In this document: piece after piece, positions 21,672 to 32,094 of the stretch | Numbering within the stretch: the first letter of the stretch is position 1 | Layout of the letters: every line of letters begins with the position of its first letter | Assembly (NCBI RefSeq): GCF_000471905.2 | Contig: NW_006496077.1 | Coordinates: forward strand, 1,061,713 to 1,125,712 | Reading direction: 5' to 3' | Origin: Amborella trichopoda | Lineage: Eukaryota > Streptophyta > Magnoliopsida > Amborellales > Amborellaceae | Length of the DNA: 64,000 nucleotides | Translations under genes and position numbers: made by a program | Notes under the pieces: generated by a model | Told to the model about the DNA's origin: nothing | Database searches by the model: none | What the model saw: only the letters and a program-made list of their open reading frames with translations

Positions 21672-22868
21672 TTGTGCAACCTAGCCAAACTTCTCCTATT
21701 CCAACCTAGTCAAACTTCCGCAGGCAGAGTGGCTCCACCACCTCTTGTACCCTCAAGACCAGTGGTAAACCCACGAGAACTTAACCTAGATGAGGAGAAG
21801 TTCAAGTACAATGTGATTGGGCATATAAGAAGACTTCCAACCATGTTGAGCATCTATAATTCTCTCATGTTATCAAGATACTTTCGTATGGCCTTATTTT
21901 AAGCTCCATCGTGACCCGAGATGGAACGAGTTAAGTATACCTGACAATCCTTCACAATTGCATGGAAATTACAGTCTCAGATGATGATCTTCAGTTGGAG
22001 GAAAAGTTCCACAATCAATCCTTATTTGTGACTGACGAGTTTCATGCTCACTCGGTCAATTGGATCATGCTTGTTGAAGATTCTATAGTGAATCTTATTC
22101 ATAAGAGGATCCTCACCTGCATTGGGTTTGGGTTCGAGCATCTGAAACCCTCGCACCTCTTGGTCCAAGGATTCAATTAGTCAGGGGAAAGACCAGTTGG
22201 AACCGTTCACCTTCACCTAAGAAATCATGATCTAAGCACTTATGCCCAATTCCACATGATCGATGCTCATATTACTTCCTATACTGCTTGGTCATCCTTG
22301 GCTCCTTGATCATGGGGTGGTTCCATCAACACTCCAACAATGTTTCAAATACAGCCGACTTGAAAGGCAGCACACGATCTATGTTGTAAAGAGACCATTT
22401 CCCACCGTAGAATCACATTATGCGGATGCCAAGTACTACTTTAGAAATGCAAAGCGAGCCCAAGAGCAAGTTCCATCTGCAACAATTGCACTAAACCACA
22501 CCATGAGGAAAATTGACAATTCCTCCCATGCTGATGTTAAAGATGTGGCAAGATTGCTCGTAGATATGTTTAAAACAGAGGAGAGATGTGGCAAAACATT
22601 CCCCTTGACCCTGATTGATGTAAGCATACCTTACTCCGCTTTAGAGGTGTCCCCTTTAGAGGTGTTGCCAAGTACTCCTTATCTCCAAGTGTTACCCCCT
22701 ATGGTGTCCCAAACAAAGCAGGCTGAGGAGTGTGATGAGAGAGCCATCACATTGAGGAGGACGGGACTGCCTGACATGGTGCCGATTGCAAGAAAACCAA
22801 AGACCTCAATTGATATGGCCACCATGATGGAAGGAAATGCTGCTACTCAACTTTCTCATGACAACTAA
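21672..22868 (+). pseudogene. pol: Protease region of element 3
   Basis: At 21780-21900 the frame gives YNVIGHIRRLPTMLSIYNSL, the block ahead of the protease. The 21962-22180 piece has the active-site area degenerated to MLVEDSIVNLIHKRIL, so the catalytic D-G-G is lost. After a frame change, LLGHPWLLDHGVVPSTLQQC (from 22282) and YADAKYYF (22430) follow. The tail to 22868 keeps EERCGKTFPLTLIDVSIPYS. It aligns with elements 1 and 2 but on the plus strand. Confidence 0.8.
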
Positions 22869-23860
22869 AAGATCCTACACATTCCAATCCCCTTATTGCA
22901 AGAATATGACGCTCATCGTGCTACCGCGGTTGACCTTACCTCCCAAATGATCTTACATGTCTAATCCCTCTCAGGGAAGGAGATATTGCTTGCCTTTTCC
23001 CTAGGTTCAGCTATTCTCATGACAACTAAAAGATCTTGGACATCCCAATCCCTTTGTTGGAGGAAGATGTTTCTCCCCATGCTGTTGAGGCCAACCCTCC
23101 ACCTCCCACCAAAGTCTTCATCGACATCTAGCACCTCAACTTGTAAAGAAAGAGCAACTTAGTATCCCTAAGTTGGAGAAGGAAATTCTCCCTGACGTTC
23201 ATCGTCTCTAAGCCCTTGCCGGGATTTGTTCTTGAGTCTCGAAAACTCGATGAGTTGGAGTCCTCCCAAAACTCAGCATTTGCAGACAAAACAACCCCTC
23301 AAAAGTGGGATCTTTATAATCCCCAAGCCCATTAGATCATGAGGAAGATGGACTAGGAGCCTTCCACTAATCAAGGTTTGAAAGATGGTGAAGGCATGTG
23401 GCACCCTTTGCAGTCATTGAGTCCACCACAGGGCAACACTCTGGCAAGCAAGGCCTTAGTTACATGGGGGCCACTTACCTACCTCCCCGACAATTTTCCT
23501 CATGTGGCATCATCTCAAGACCTACCACCTCTTCCTTGTGAACCCTTGATTCTTGAAGAGATTTCTCCCCAGGCCACTCAAGAGGCAGAAGTTCCCCATG
23601 ATTCTCAAGAAACCGAGACCTTTGAGAAGAAAGAGGATGAAAGAAGAGTTGTCAATCATCGACCAAAATATAGAGCTGCTCGAGATAACCCATGAACCAT
23701 CAGACCCCTACCCTCTGACGAGGTGGAGCTAGAAGAAGCTCATGAAGCATTTGAAGATGGAGGTCAGCCTACTGCCGATGACTTGGAGGAGATAAACTTG
23801 GGTGATGAAACTGACCCGAGGCTAATCTTCATTTTAGCAGTTATAACGCTTAAATAGAAA
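22869..23860 (+). pseudogene. pol: PR-RT linker of element 3
   Basis: A degenerate stretch contains a short direct repeat of CATGACAACTAAAAGATC (22857-22875 and 23018-23036). The open piece 23378-23695 ends in RRVVNHRPKYRAARDNP. After a stop, EDGGQPTADDLEEINLGDET near 23750-23815 matches GGQATANDLKEKLARDET at 46283-46330 in element 4, so this is the normal lead-in to RT. Confidence 0.55.
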
Positions 23861-24760
23861 GAAAAGTATGTCAACTTCCTTCAAGCCAGCTGAGATGTCT
23901 TTATATGGAATTATCAGTAGATGACTGGTATTGATCCTCAAGTCGCAGTACATAGGCTCGGGATCGACCCATCTTTTAAACCCGTAAAGCAGAAGTCTAG
24001 GAGATTCTAAGCCTAGCTCAAGACACAGAATAATGTTGAGGTGAACAAGCTCAAGCTAACTGGGTTCATCAAGAAAGTCAAAATACCCAAAACGACTGGC
24101 CATTATTGTCTTAGTCAAGAAGAAGAATGGAAAAATCTATGAATGCATAGACTTTCATGTCCAAAAGATGACTTTCCACTTCCCTTCACTAAAATTCTAA
24201 TTGACCCGATGGCCAATTGCCAAAACTTCTCCTTCATGGATGGTTATTCGGGGCATAACCAGATAAGGATGGCTCTTGAAAATGAGGAAGCAACATCCTT
24301 CTTGGATCCCTAGGGTCTATTTATATACAATGATGCTATTTTGACTCAAGAATTTGGGGGCTACCTCTTAGCGAGTCATGACCACTGTCTTCAAAGACAT
24401 GCTACACGAAGAATTGGAATGCTACGTGGATGATCCTTTGGTCAAATTGGGCAAAGGAACACCCATATATAAGATCATTAACTGATTTCATCTCCATCTA
24501 CTTAAGATGAATCCATGAAAGTATGCCTTTAGTGTATGAATGGGAAAGTTCCTAGGATTCATTGTCAAATATCATGGCATGGAAATCAAGCTTGCTAAGA
24601 TCAAGACTATACAAGAGATGCCATCTCCTTGAAATCTTATAAAGCTTAGGTCTCTCCATGGCAAGCTTGCATACATAAAACGATTTATCTCCAATCTCTC
24701 AAGTCGATGCAAACCCTTTACTCGCCTGTCAAAGAAAGACATGCCCTTTGAATGGGTCAA
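23861..24760 (+). pseudogene. pol: Reverse transcriptase of element 3
   Basis: Readable pieces: VHRLGIDPSFKPVKQKSRRF (23946-24004), then FPLPFTKILIDPMANCQNF (from ~24178) and FMDGYSGHNQIRMALENEEA (24234-24292), the finger and palm parts of RVT_1. The catalytic YVDD (24423-24434) is kept. KYHGMEIKLAKIKTIQEMPS (24567-24630) and the thumb part RFISNLSSRC follow. Stops and shifts occur throughout (for example 24314, 24487 and 24632). It would have copied the element RNA to DNA; it cannot now. Confidence 0.8.
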
Positions 24761-25113
24761 GTGGCCTTCGAGATCATTAAACCTTATTTTCTTAACCCAA
24801 TTGTTCTATCTGCCCCTATTCCTAGGAAATCTCTCACTTTGTATATGACGTCTTTTGATGAGTCACTTGGTGCTTTGCGTGCACAAAACAATGCAGAGGA
24901 AAAAGAGATAGCCTTGTGTTATCTCAGCCGAAGGATACATTGAGCTAAGGGGAATTATTCTCCGATTCAAAATATGTGTCTGGTAGTGATATGTGTTGTG
25001 CAAAAGCTCTGACATTAATTGTTAGCACACCCAGTCCGGCTTATTTCACTAGCCGATCCCATTAAGTTTCGGATGACGTGTCCTTGTCTGTTGGTCGTCT
25101 TGCGAAATGGTCA
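24761..25113 (+). pseudogene. pol: RNase H of element 3, first part
   Basis: NPIVLSAPIPRKSLTLYMTS and EKEIALCYLSRRIH (24752-24943) are followed by ADPIKFRMTCPCLL at ~25052. The corresponding part of element 4 is 47320-47635. The frame is then cut at 25118 by the solo LTR and resumes at 26191. Confidence 0.75.
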
Positions 25114-25118
25114 CTACT

Positions 25119-26185
25119 TGTTTGTCGTGCAAAATCTGAGAGATCTTAAAATGAAGGTTTCTTGGATTTGACACCTTAAAATGATAAAAATGAAATAGTA
25201 GAGAAGGTGGGACAAATCGAACTCAGATCTGAGCCAAGATCTGCCAAGAAACAAGCAGATCTCTTATCAGATCTGTGGAGGAGCCAGCATGATCCAAGTT
25301 CTCAAAATACAACTTTTAGAGCGAATTAATAAAAAAAAAATCAAAATAAAATAAATTCGTAAAGAAATTAAGAAAGAGAGAGGGTTGACAATGATACTAA
25401 ACCGGGCCGGATGGCCAGGGACTCCCGAGCCCGTATCAGGACCGGTCCTCTTTTGTCTCTCTCTCATCCGGATATTAGCTAGCAAGCCCTTCCAGCATAG
25501 GGTGGTTGTGCCCTATAGATGGTTCTCCAGGCTTAAGGGTTGAAGTTTCAAGAGGTTAGGGGTTTCCTGAAGCTAGGGTAGCTTATCTCGCTAAGGTTTC
25601 TGTCTCTATCTTAGGGTTTCTATCTCTCTCGTCTCAAGCCCCTCGTCAAATGACCATGAAAAGAGCCTTTTTAGGGCTCAAAACTTGTTGAGAAAGATAA
25701 GCACGCATAACAAGCAAATCCTCGGTCAAATTCAAATTTTTTAAAGTCACAGATTTGGGTGGCACGCTCTTTGTTGCCTCGGCAGCACGAGTCATGTCGC
25801 CTAGGCAGCACGCTCTGTGTTGCCCAAGGCTGGGTGACACGAGTCAAGTCGCCTAGGCGAAACGCTTCATGTCGCACACACCAATTTTTCTCGAAATTGA
25901 TATTTTTCACTTCTAGTGTGTTTCTTAGCCTTTGTTTAATCTCTCAGAGAAAATTTGGGTCAAAACGGATTTTTTTTACTATTTTTTATGATTTTGTTTA
26001 GTAAAACAGGGCATTTCTAGAAAGATGGGTCAAAAAAGAGTTCCTGCAGGGTTCTGGGCAAGCAAACTAGTTATGGGTCACAAGGTACATTGTGTGAACT
26101 ATGGATTTCGGTTTACTAGGTTAAGTGTGGTCCTAAGAGTTCAAGAAACAATAGAATTTGCCAGATTTAAAATGGGGTGTCTGCA
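25119..26185 (-). mobile_element. Solo LTR inserted in element 3, with target duplication ctact
   Basis: The 1,067-bp segment starts TGTTTGTCGTGC and ends GGGGTGTCTGCA. It is flanked by ctact at 25114-25118 and 26186-26190. Removing it and one ctact joins RNase H coding (..RNGHYL) to ITYAPKKAIKG, as in element 4 (NITYVPQKSIKG). Read on the minus strand it begins TGCAGACACCCCATTTTAAA, like TGTAGACACCTCATTTTAAA of the LTR at 34800-35648, so both belong to one family and the orientation is minus. It formed by recombination between the two LTRs of a full element. Confidence 0.9.
25495..25515. other. Hairpin ATAGGG-tggttgtg-CCCTAT inside the solo LTR
   Basis: The inverted repeat has a conserved loop tggttgtg that is also found about seven times in the array at 30226-30870, there with the stem CAGGG/CCCTG. 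Confidence 0.6.
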
Positions 26186-26487
26186 CTACTCTATCATAAC
26201 GTATGCGCCTAAAAAAGCTATCAAAGGTTTGTAGACTTCTTCTTTGCACACCCCTCTCCCACATATTCTCCCCTATCAAATGGTCTCCCATATGAAAATG
26301 TGTTTTACATCGAACTCCCATATGATTGGAAGATGCCCTTTGATGGAGCCTTCCAAGCAGAACGTAGCTCTGCTAGAGTGGTGTTTAAAAAACACTTTCC
26401 CCAATGGAGCTTATATACTAGTTCATCCAAAGGAAGAAGAAGCTATGCCCCAAATGAATGGGCGACATCTAAAGGAGTAATGCCCAT
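26186..26487 (+). pseudogene. pol: aRH start fused to integrase end, element 3
   Basis: After the solo LTR, ITYAPKKAIKG continues, then a broken stretch and YDWKMPFDGAFQAE (the start of the second RNase H-like domain, with DGA). At about 26385-26392 it jumps to ..SPNGAYIL-type sequence and EEEAMPQMNGRHLKE, the last residues of integrase (compare YILARSDGEEAIPPINGHYLK at 49404-49470). Nearly all of aRH and integrase (~1.6 kb by comparison with element 4) is missing. The join lies in an A-rich word. Confidence 0.7.
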
Positions 26488-26699
26488 AACCATCAGTTAA
26501 GTGACAGATGGTTATCATCTCAGCTGCACGATGACTTCACCTGCGATGATGATGGGACAAGCCTAGTAGCTTAGCTATATGAGATAGAAAATATTTTCCG
26601 GTGATCATTCGTTCGAAAGACCAGCACCCTTTGGGTAGGTGGTACACTGATTGATTCTTTTGATCCGTAAGATATCGAACTTGCGCTGCTATCTTTTAG
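26488..26699. other. Non-coding start of the element 3 3' region
   Basis: No gene or strong repeat is seen in this short stretch after the integrase end. Confidence 0.3.
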
Positions 26700-27465
26700 T
26701 CAGTGTAGTTGAGAAGTCTCTGACAATCGGGATCCAAAGTGACAATCAATAGGAGCCGTGCTATCTTTGAGACGGTGATGCTTCTTGTTGTAGTCAACCC
26801 CAATGCTACCTGGGAAGCTATCAGTGTAGTCATCTTCGACATTAGACCTTTTTCTTCTAGTTAGGTTCTCTAATCGAATGGGAGTCTGATTTAGAATAAA
26901 TGATGGGAAGATGAATTCCTGGGTAGTCAAACTTCTTGTTCGTCTTCGATGCTAATTCTTGTGGTCCACATGTTCAGCCTTTTTGGTATTGGAAACTGAT
27001 GGGTTGGTTTTTGTTTTCCTAAGGGTTTACAAGCATGGCAATCCAGGATTTGCAGACGGCGAAAACATCATACCTAGCCTCCATGAAACTCCTTCATCTT
27101 TTAAAACATTTTAAAAGATAAAGGAATGCAAACCACAAAAATGAGAAAAGCGGATTAAAACGTGAGCAAAAAGTGGTATTTGATTCCATGTATTTTGTCA
27201 AGGTCTATATAAACGCAAGGGTAAGAAGTAGTAAAAAGGGATGAAAAGAAGAACGCCCTTAGAAACAATCAACGGCCTCGTTGATCATTGCACTCGCCAC
27301 CTCAAAACCCCCGGTACCCTTTTGTACGCATTCCCAGAGGTCGGTCACTTCCTGGGCAACCTGTGACGCGAAAGTGTTCTTAGACTCAATGGTGCGATCG
27401 AGCCCGGTCAACTCGTCAGATATAATTTGACTCTCCGCTCTCCATCGGTTCCCTCTTTCGTTCAC
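26700..27465 (-). pseudogene. Possible antisense gene remnant in the element 3 3' region
   Basis: Two minus-strand open pieces lie at 27465-27259 and 26930-26700. The first, DELTGLDRTIESKNTFASQ and QEVTDLWECVQKG, is helical and charged. It faintly resembles the coiled-coil end of the PMD gene tail (LNGTIESETIAMAEE..). The second (LENLTRRKRSNVEDDYTDS) matches nothing I know. Position and strand (antisense, after integrase) match the antisense genes of elements 1 and 4. The call is weak and rests mainly on position. Confidence 0.3.
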
Positions 27466-28286
27466 ACATGCACACCCATTCTTGCACGCTTGATGTCACC
27501 CTCTCACGTGAGAGCTTGCGCACGATTCTCCCCCACGTGCGTGCATCCCTTTCTCTCTTCCTCACGCACACGTGCGCCTTCACTCATGCGTAATGAAATA
27601 TCTCTCTCCTCTCATTTGTCTTTCTCTCTCCTCTTCGCACCTCCTCGTGCACTTTACCCCCACGTGTGCCACCCTCTTTCACACACGCATGCACCCCTCC
27701 ATGTGTGTGCACTTTTTTCTCTCTCCTCACCAAGCATCCGCTTTCTCTCCCCTCTTCCTACCCGTGCACTTGCACGCCCACTCTCACCCAGGCATGCATC
27801 TCACCTCTCTCACACATGCACATCTATCTCGATGCAATATTCATGCTCCCCCATCCCATGTTCATGACGCTCATCCCCCATAAAACTCACCCCATTCCCT
27901 AGTGAGTCAAACCATCCCATGCTCATCCCTCATAAGAGCTCGCTTCATTCCCCAATGAGTCGTACCCTCTACCATTAACCCTTCATCACGCACAACAGCT
28001 CATTCCACTCCCCAGTGAACTGTACCCTTCAAGGTCACCCTGAGACCACCACCCACGTACCAGTCCACTATCCCTTGGCCAAATTGCACCCTTCACAAAT
28101 GGCCATAATCCTTAGTAAGCTCTCACCATGTTTTCAACCTCATTTAAAATTAAAATGAGCACTACCACCCCAATTACCCATTTTCAACCCCATTAAGCCT
28201 GATCAAATGAATTTTTCTAAGCTCCAAAGACACAACCCTCAAGACCACCATCCACCTCCATCATCACCCATTACCCACACAAGTTC

Positions 28287-28289
<3 letters not shown>
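27466..28289. repeat. C-rich, CAC/GTG-rich region with short tandem repeats, element 3
   Basis: 27430-27830 is rich in cacgtg, gtgc and cacaca words and pyrimidine runs, like 51300-52850 in element 4. At 27840-28040 a ~65-bp unit (gctcatccc..ataa..gctc..attcccca) repeats about three times. Open plus-strand frames here (up to 146 codons) are caused by the low base complexity. Confidence 0.55.

Positions 28290-28317
<28 letters not shown>
28290..28317. repeat. (AT)14 microsatellite
   Basis: A perfect run of 14 AT units directly before the stem-loop region. Confidence 0.95.
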
Positions 28318-28320
<3 letters not shown>

Positions 28321-28620
28321 CATGGTCATGAAACCATGGATAAAAAAGCTTAAAGAAAATGGGCATGGTGAAAACCTGATAGGATACCATAAGTAAAAGT
28401 GACAGACAGGCATGGTCATGAAACCATGAGTAAGAGTGTTATGTAAAGAAAAAGAATCGGTCATGGTGAATACCCGAAAGGGCACCGTGAGTAAAAATGG
28501 GAAAGAAGGTGGACGTGACCATGAGGTCACAGATAAAGAGCCTAATAAAATAAGGAAGTTGGTGAAAACAGTTCTATAGCTCCACTTCCTCTATATTCAG
28601 GTGAAAACCCGAAAGGGTAT
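28318..28620 (+). other. Stem-loop array, element 3 3' region
   Basis: Small hairpins follow each other: CATGGT-catgaa-ACCATG at 28321-28338 and again at 28411-28428, GTGACC-atga-GGTCAC at 28515-28530, and gtgaaaacccgaaagggt near 28605. Each of the first ones is followed by a (g/a)gtaaaa-like spacer. The array aligns with 53285-53540 in element 4, where the GTGACC hairpin has become ATGACC-atga-GGTCAT. Confidence 0.65.
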
Positions 28621-29415
28621 CTGAACCAATATGCAGGTGGATACAACGCTCACCTCCATATGCGGCTTCAGTCAGCACTCCAGACAAGAAAACCTGGTAG
28701 GCTGGGAGTCAACATCCTCAAAAGGAGGGTACCTTGCTACTGGAACCTAAAAGTGCTTAAGAAAATTCCAACAGTCTGGGTCAATCCATGAGAAGATCCC
28801 CAAAATCATAAGAATCAACAAGGTGGAAAGTCAGAGCCCCATGCTAAAAGAGCTCATTCTTAAGAAGTTCCCAAGAACAAGAGAGTCATGCCAACAGGCC
28901 GAAGATGCTCCCATAACGAAATTAACTGTCAAGCCAGACCAATACCTCCACCGACGTCTAGGGTAATAGTCTCCCTAAGGTTCTCAGTTACTGCTGGTTT
29001 AGACTTTTCAAAATGGCAAAGAAAAAGCCCTTGACTAGACCTGGTGAGATAGGGGTTTCGAGCTCCAAAGAGACCGTCTCAGCAAAACCCCACCTATCGA
29101 AGGTTCAACAGTTTCAAGATGGCCAATAAAAAGCCCCTTACTGGATCCGGTAGACTTGGTCCCAAAGAGGCACCCCACCTATCAAACAAATTCCAAACCT
29201 TGGTTAAGGGTCCTCGACTGTCTATCTGAAGCACAAACATCTCCTGAAGTGGGAAGAAAGCCCTTAAACAAGGGCCCCACCAGAAAACTAAAAAGAAAGT
29301 CTGACTGATTAGGAAGAAATCCTTTAGGTAAGGTCCCCGACTGTCAAACAAACCCTAATTCTTACTAATTGGGTCAACAAGCCCTTAAGCAAGTCCCCTA
29401 GTTGTTGGAACTCAC
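28621..29415 (+). other. Conserved 3' non-coding region of element 3
   Basis: No gene. The stretch aligns, with many changes, to 53540-54400 of element 4 (for example the shared words aattccaac, tgctaaa..ctcatcctcaag and aactgtcaag). From ~29040 it contains short repeats with ctgactgattaggaagaaa and gcccttaagcaag, related to 54130-54300. Confidence 0.6.
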
Positions 29416-29439
29416 GAAGCTCACCCACTTAGGGCATTT

Positions 29440-29935
29440 TTCCTCCTAGGGTTTTCGACGTGAGATGTCGGTGAGTTACACAAGCTTGAAAATAGAGTTG
29501 AATTTTGTGGCCATGCCACTTAACCTCAGGGGGGTTTTGCAATTTGAAATTTATAACCATGGCATCTTCTTTGGTCTCCTTAGGGTTTCTTAAGTCTTCT
29601 ATAGGTTTCAGAAAAGAGACAATAATGCAGACATTCAAAATTTGTTCCTGATGTCCCGTGGTCAGACGGCACACCAACTATCCCTTCAAGCCATTGCGCT
29701 CACCGAGCACACCCACCTAGGGCATTTTTCCTGCTGGGGTTTTTGGCGTGAGATGTCGATAAGTTACACAAGCTTGAAACTCAAGTTGGATTTTTTGGCC
29801 ATGCCATTTAACTTAAGTTTCAAATCTGCAAACCTACATTTTCCTGGATTTCCTTGGGGTTTTCTAAGGCTGTCTATAGGAAAAAGGATTTCTATAGAAA
29901 GAGACTTGTCGAGCCGAATCCTAAGAGAGAGATGA
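29440..29935. repeat. ~270-bp direct duplication in the element 5 3' region
   Basis: The words gggcatttttcctcctaggg, gttacacaagcttgaaa and ggccatgccacttaac occur at 29430-29525 and again at 29715-29815. A third copy is at 35700-35760, and a weaker one (cacccacctag..gggttttttcctcg) near 31175-31205. Confidence 0.7.
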
Positions 29936-30225
29936 GGCAGTAACGCGGCAATCGTGGCAATACGGTAATCATCATATACGGGTGTCCAAGCTCCTTTGCT
30001 TTAGAAGTCTTTTAGAAATTTTGAAAGTAGGGGGATGTTTGAAATAGAACCCAGCGCAAGGACATGTTACGATTTTAACAAAGAAATTAAAGTTTTGAAA
30101 ACACAGATATATAGTGAAAATTTTGAAAAGGGAAAGATATTTCCAAAAACAAAGTTGGTTAGCAGTTTTAACTCTTGCAACCATAGAGCCCTCTAAATAG
30201 TTTAGCATCATGTAACAATGGACCA
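29936..30225. repeat. Sequence shared with 35900-36215
   Basis: A non-coding stretch almost the same as 35910-36190 (for example gaaatagaacccagcgcaag and gatatatagtgaaaattttg). It ends with ttagcagttttaactcttgc. Confidence 0.7.
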
Positions 30226-30870
30226 TACACCTGACCCTTTTACATCAATACGGGGATAGACGAAATACACCTGACCCTTTCACATCATACGGGGATAGAA
30301 ATTTTTCGTTGAACAGGGTGGTTGTGCCCTGAACACACCCAACCTTTTGCGTCATACGGGGCTAGACATTTTCATTAAACAGGGTGGTTGTGGCCTGAAC
30401 ACCCCCAACCTTTTACATTATACGGAGCTAGACATTTTCACAGAATAGGTGGTTGTGCCTTGTACACACTTGACCTTTTGTGTCATACGGGGCTAGACAT
30501 TATCTGTCACGGCTCTTTTACGTCGCACGATTTTGATGTTTGAACTGGATACACTCAACATTTTGCATCATACAGCGCTAGACAGTACCTGCCTCGACTC
30601 TTTTACGACGCACAAGTTTGACGTTTTTCCATTGAACAGGGTGGTTGTGCCCTGGCCACACCCGACCTTTTGCATCATACAGTGCTAGACAGTAACTGCC
30701 TCGGCTTTTTTACGTCGTACGAGTTTGATGTTTTTCTATTGAACAAGGTGGTTGTGCCCTGGTCCCACCCGACCTTTTACGTCATATGGGGCTAGACGTT
30801 ACCTGTCTTGGCTCTTTTACGTCGCACGAGTTTGATGTTTTCTATTGAACAGGGTGGTTGTGCCCTGGAT
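30226..30870. repeat. Tandem hairpin repeat, element 5 3' region
   Basis: Units of ~75 to ~120 bp alternate the words gaccttttgcgtcatacggg, gctagacatt, tcttttacgtcgcacgag and aacagggtggttgtgccctg. The last word forms a hairpin CAGGG-tggttgtg-CCCTG. About seven units are seen. The same loop with another stem is in the solo LTR at 25495-25515. Confidence 0.75.
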
Positions 30871-32094
30871 TAGACTTTGGTTGGCAGTTTAGGCTCGTGC
30901 CACTGAGGAGCATTTTTCTTTTTTATTTTTATTTTATTTTTTAAATTTTTTAAAATTGGTTGGCAGTTTAGGCTCTTACCACTAAGGATCATTTTCGTTT
31001 TGAATTTTTTTAACTTCTTATTTTTGGAAGATTGGTTCTTTGGGATTGTGGAATCCCTTCTACTTTTTTTTTTATTTTCTCCTTGTTGCTGCCCCTGTTG
31101 GCGGGTTCTTGTATCAAAGCATAATAGAACACTTTTCCTTGCACACTCTTTTAAAATTGAATTTCTTACAAACTCACCCACCTAGTTGTAGGGTTTTTTC
31201 CTCGAATTTTCGGCTATTAGGTCATCATATGCACACACAGGGATGAGCTGCCTCATTTTGCCTCTGGGGATCCAGTCGAGAGAAAAACACTCTCAGACTA
31301 GCCAATTTCTTCATTGGCGAGGTTCACCCATCTCCAATATGTGGTAGTTGGTAGTTATGCTCATACAACCATGGAGTGCCTGGCTAGTTTCAAGCCTTCC
31401 TAACATGCATAGGAAGTTCGCTTCGAGAATGAGGTCAGATGACTTAACAGTTTAACCTCTTGTAGTGGTGGAGGAAGTCCTTTCTAAAAGAGTTTTGTTT
31501 TCGAAAATTGATGATTTTAAAGTCAATTTGAAAAGCATTTTCAAAAGGGACGCGCCTTACAGGATTTCCATCTGTGGCCCCTTGGGTGGTCATTTTCTTT
31601 ATCAAGTTTTACCTAATGATTGTGAAAGGATTTTCTTGTGGGATCATGAGAACTCAAAAGTATCGAAGTTGTCCTTTTACCTTTGGAGCTTTCATCATGT
31701 GCTTCGTGGATCCATAAGGAGGTCTCTGGATTCTTGCCAGACTTCCATCTTGGAGAGATCTCGATGTTATCCCAAGGTTCATCGAAGTCAATTCGGTTTT
31801 CCATTCATGTCACCCCTTCCACATCTTTCTGAGTTGGTTCTGTTGGAAACCTGTAGGGTTTAGGAGGAGTCTTCATCCTCAGGGTTTGCTTATGCAGTAT
31901 GTTGAAACTTACAAGTACTTGTTTGTACTTGAGTGTTTTGAATCAGAAGCTCCTTCTTTGAGATTTTTTACTCTTTTTTTTTTTTACTTGTGATGCCTTT
32001 CCAGGTTTTCACCATGTCCATTTTTTTTTTCTTTTTTCTTTTCTTTTTTCCTTTGTAGTGCCTTTTCAAATTTTCACCACTCTTTTGAGCCCGT
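30871..32094. other. Rest of the element 5 3' region, including an unassigned 132-codon plus-strand frame
   Basis: No recognised gene. 30900-31080 is T-rich. The plus-strand frame at 31465-31863 is open for 132 codons, starts with a Met and has mixed composition (for example FKRDAPYRISICGPLGG). It lies antisense to element 5 after integrase, where elements 1 and 4 carry antisense genes, but I do not recognise it. A minus-strand frame of 63 codons overlaps it. 31960-32050 is a T-rich run. Confidence 0.3.

Larger units (their letters stand above)
21662..29415 (+). mobile_element. Element 3: decayed Tat-type Ty3/gypsy element with an internal solo LTR
   Basis: Plus-strand remains run in the order protease, linker, RT, RNase H, (solo LTR), start of aRH fused to the end of integrase, 3' non-coding region. 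The 5' end is cut by element 2 at 21661. The last part (28310-29415) aligns with 53280-54400 in element 4, which lies just ahead of the 3' LTR there. At ~29415 the similarity ends and 3' sequence of element 5 begins on the other strand, so the 3' LTR has been lost. Confidence 0.75.

Noticed and set aside
27427..27902. Plus-strand open frames (146, 103 and 78 codons)
   Set aside because: Three overlapping frames in a cac/ctc-rich stretch; composition artefact.
30226..30870. Possible CRISPR-like array because of regular repeats
   Set aside because: Units are degenerate tandem repeats of unequal length without unique spacers, in a plant retroelement.
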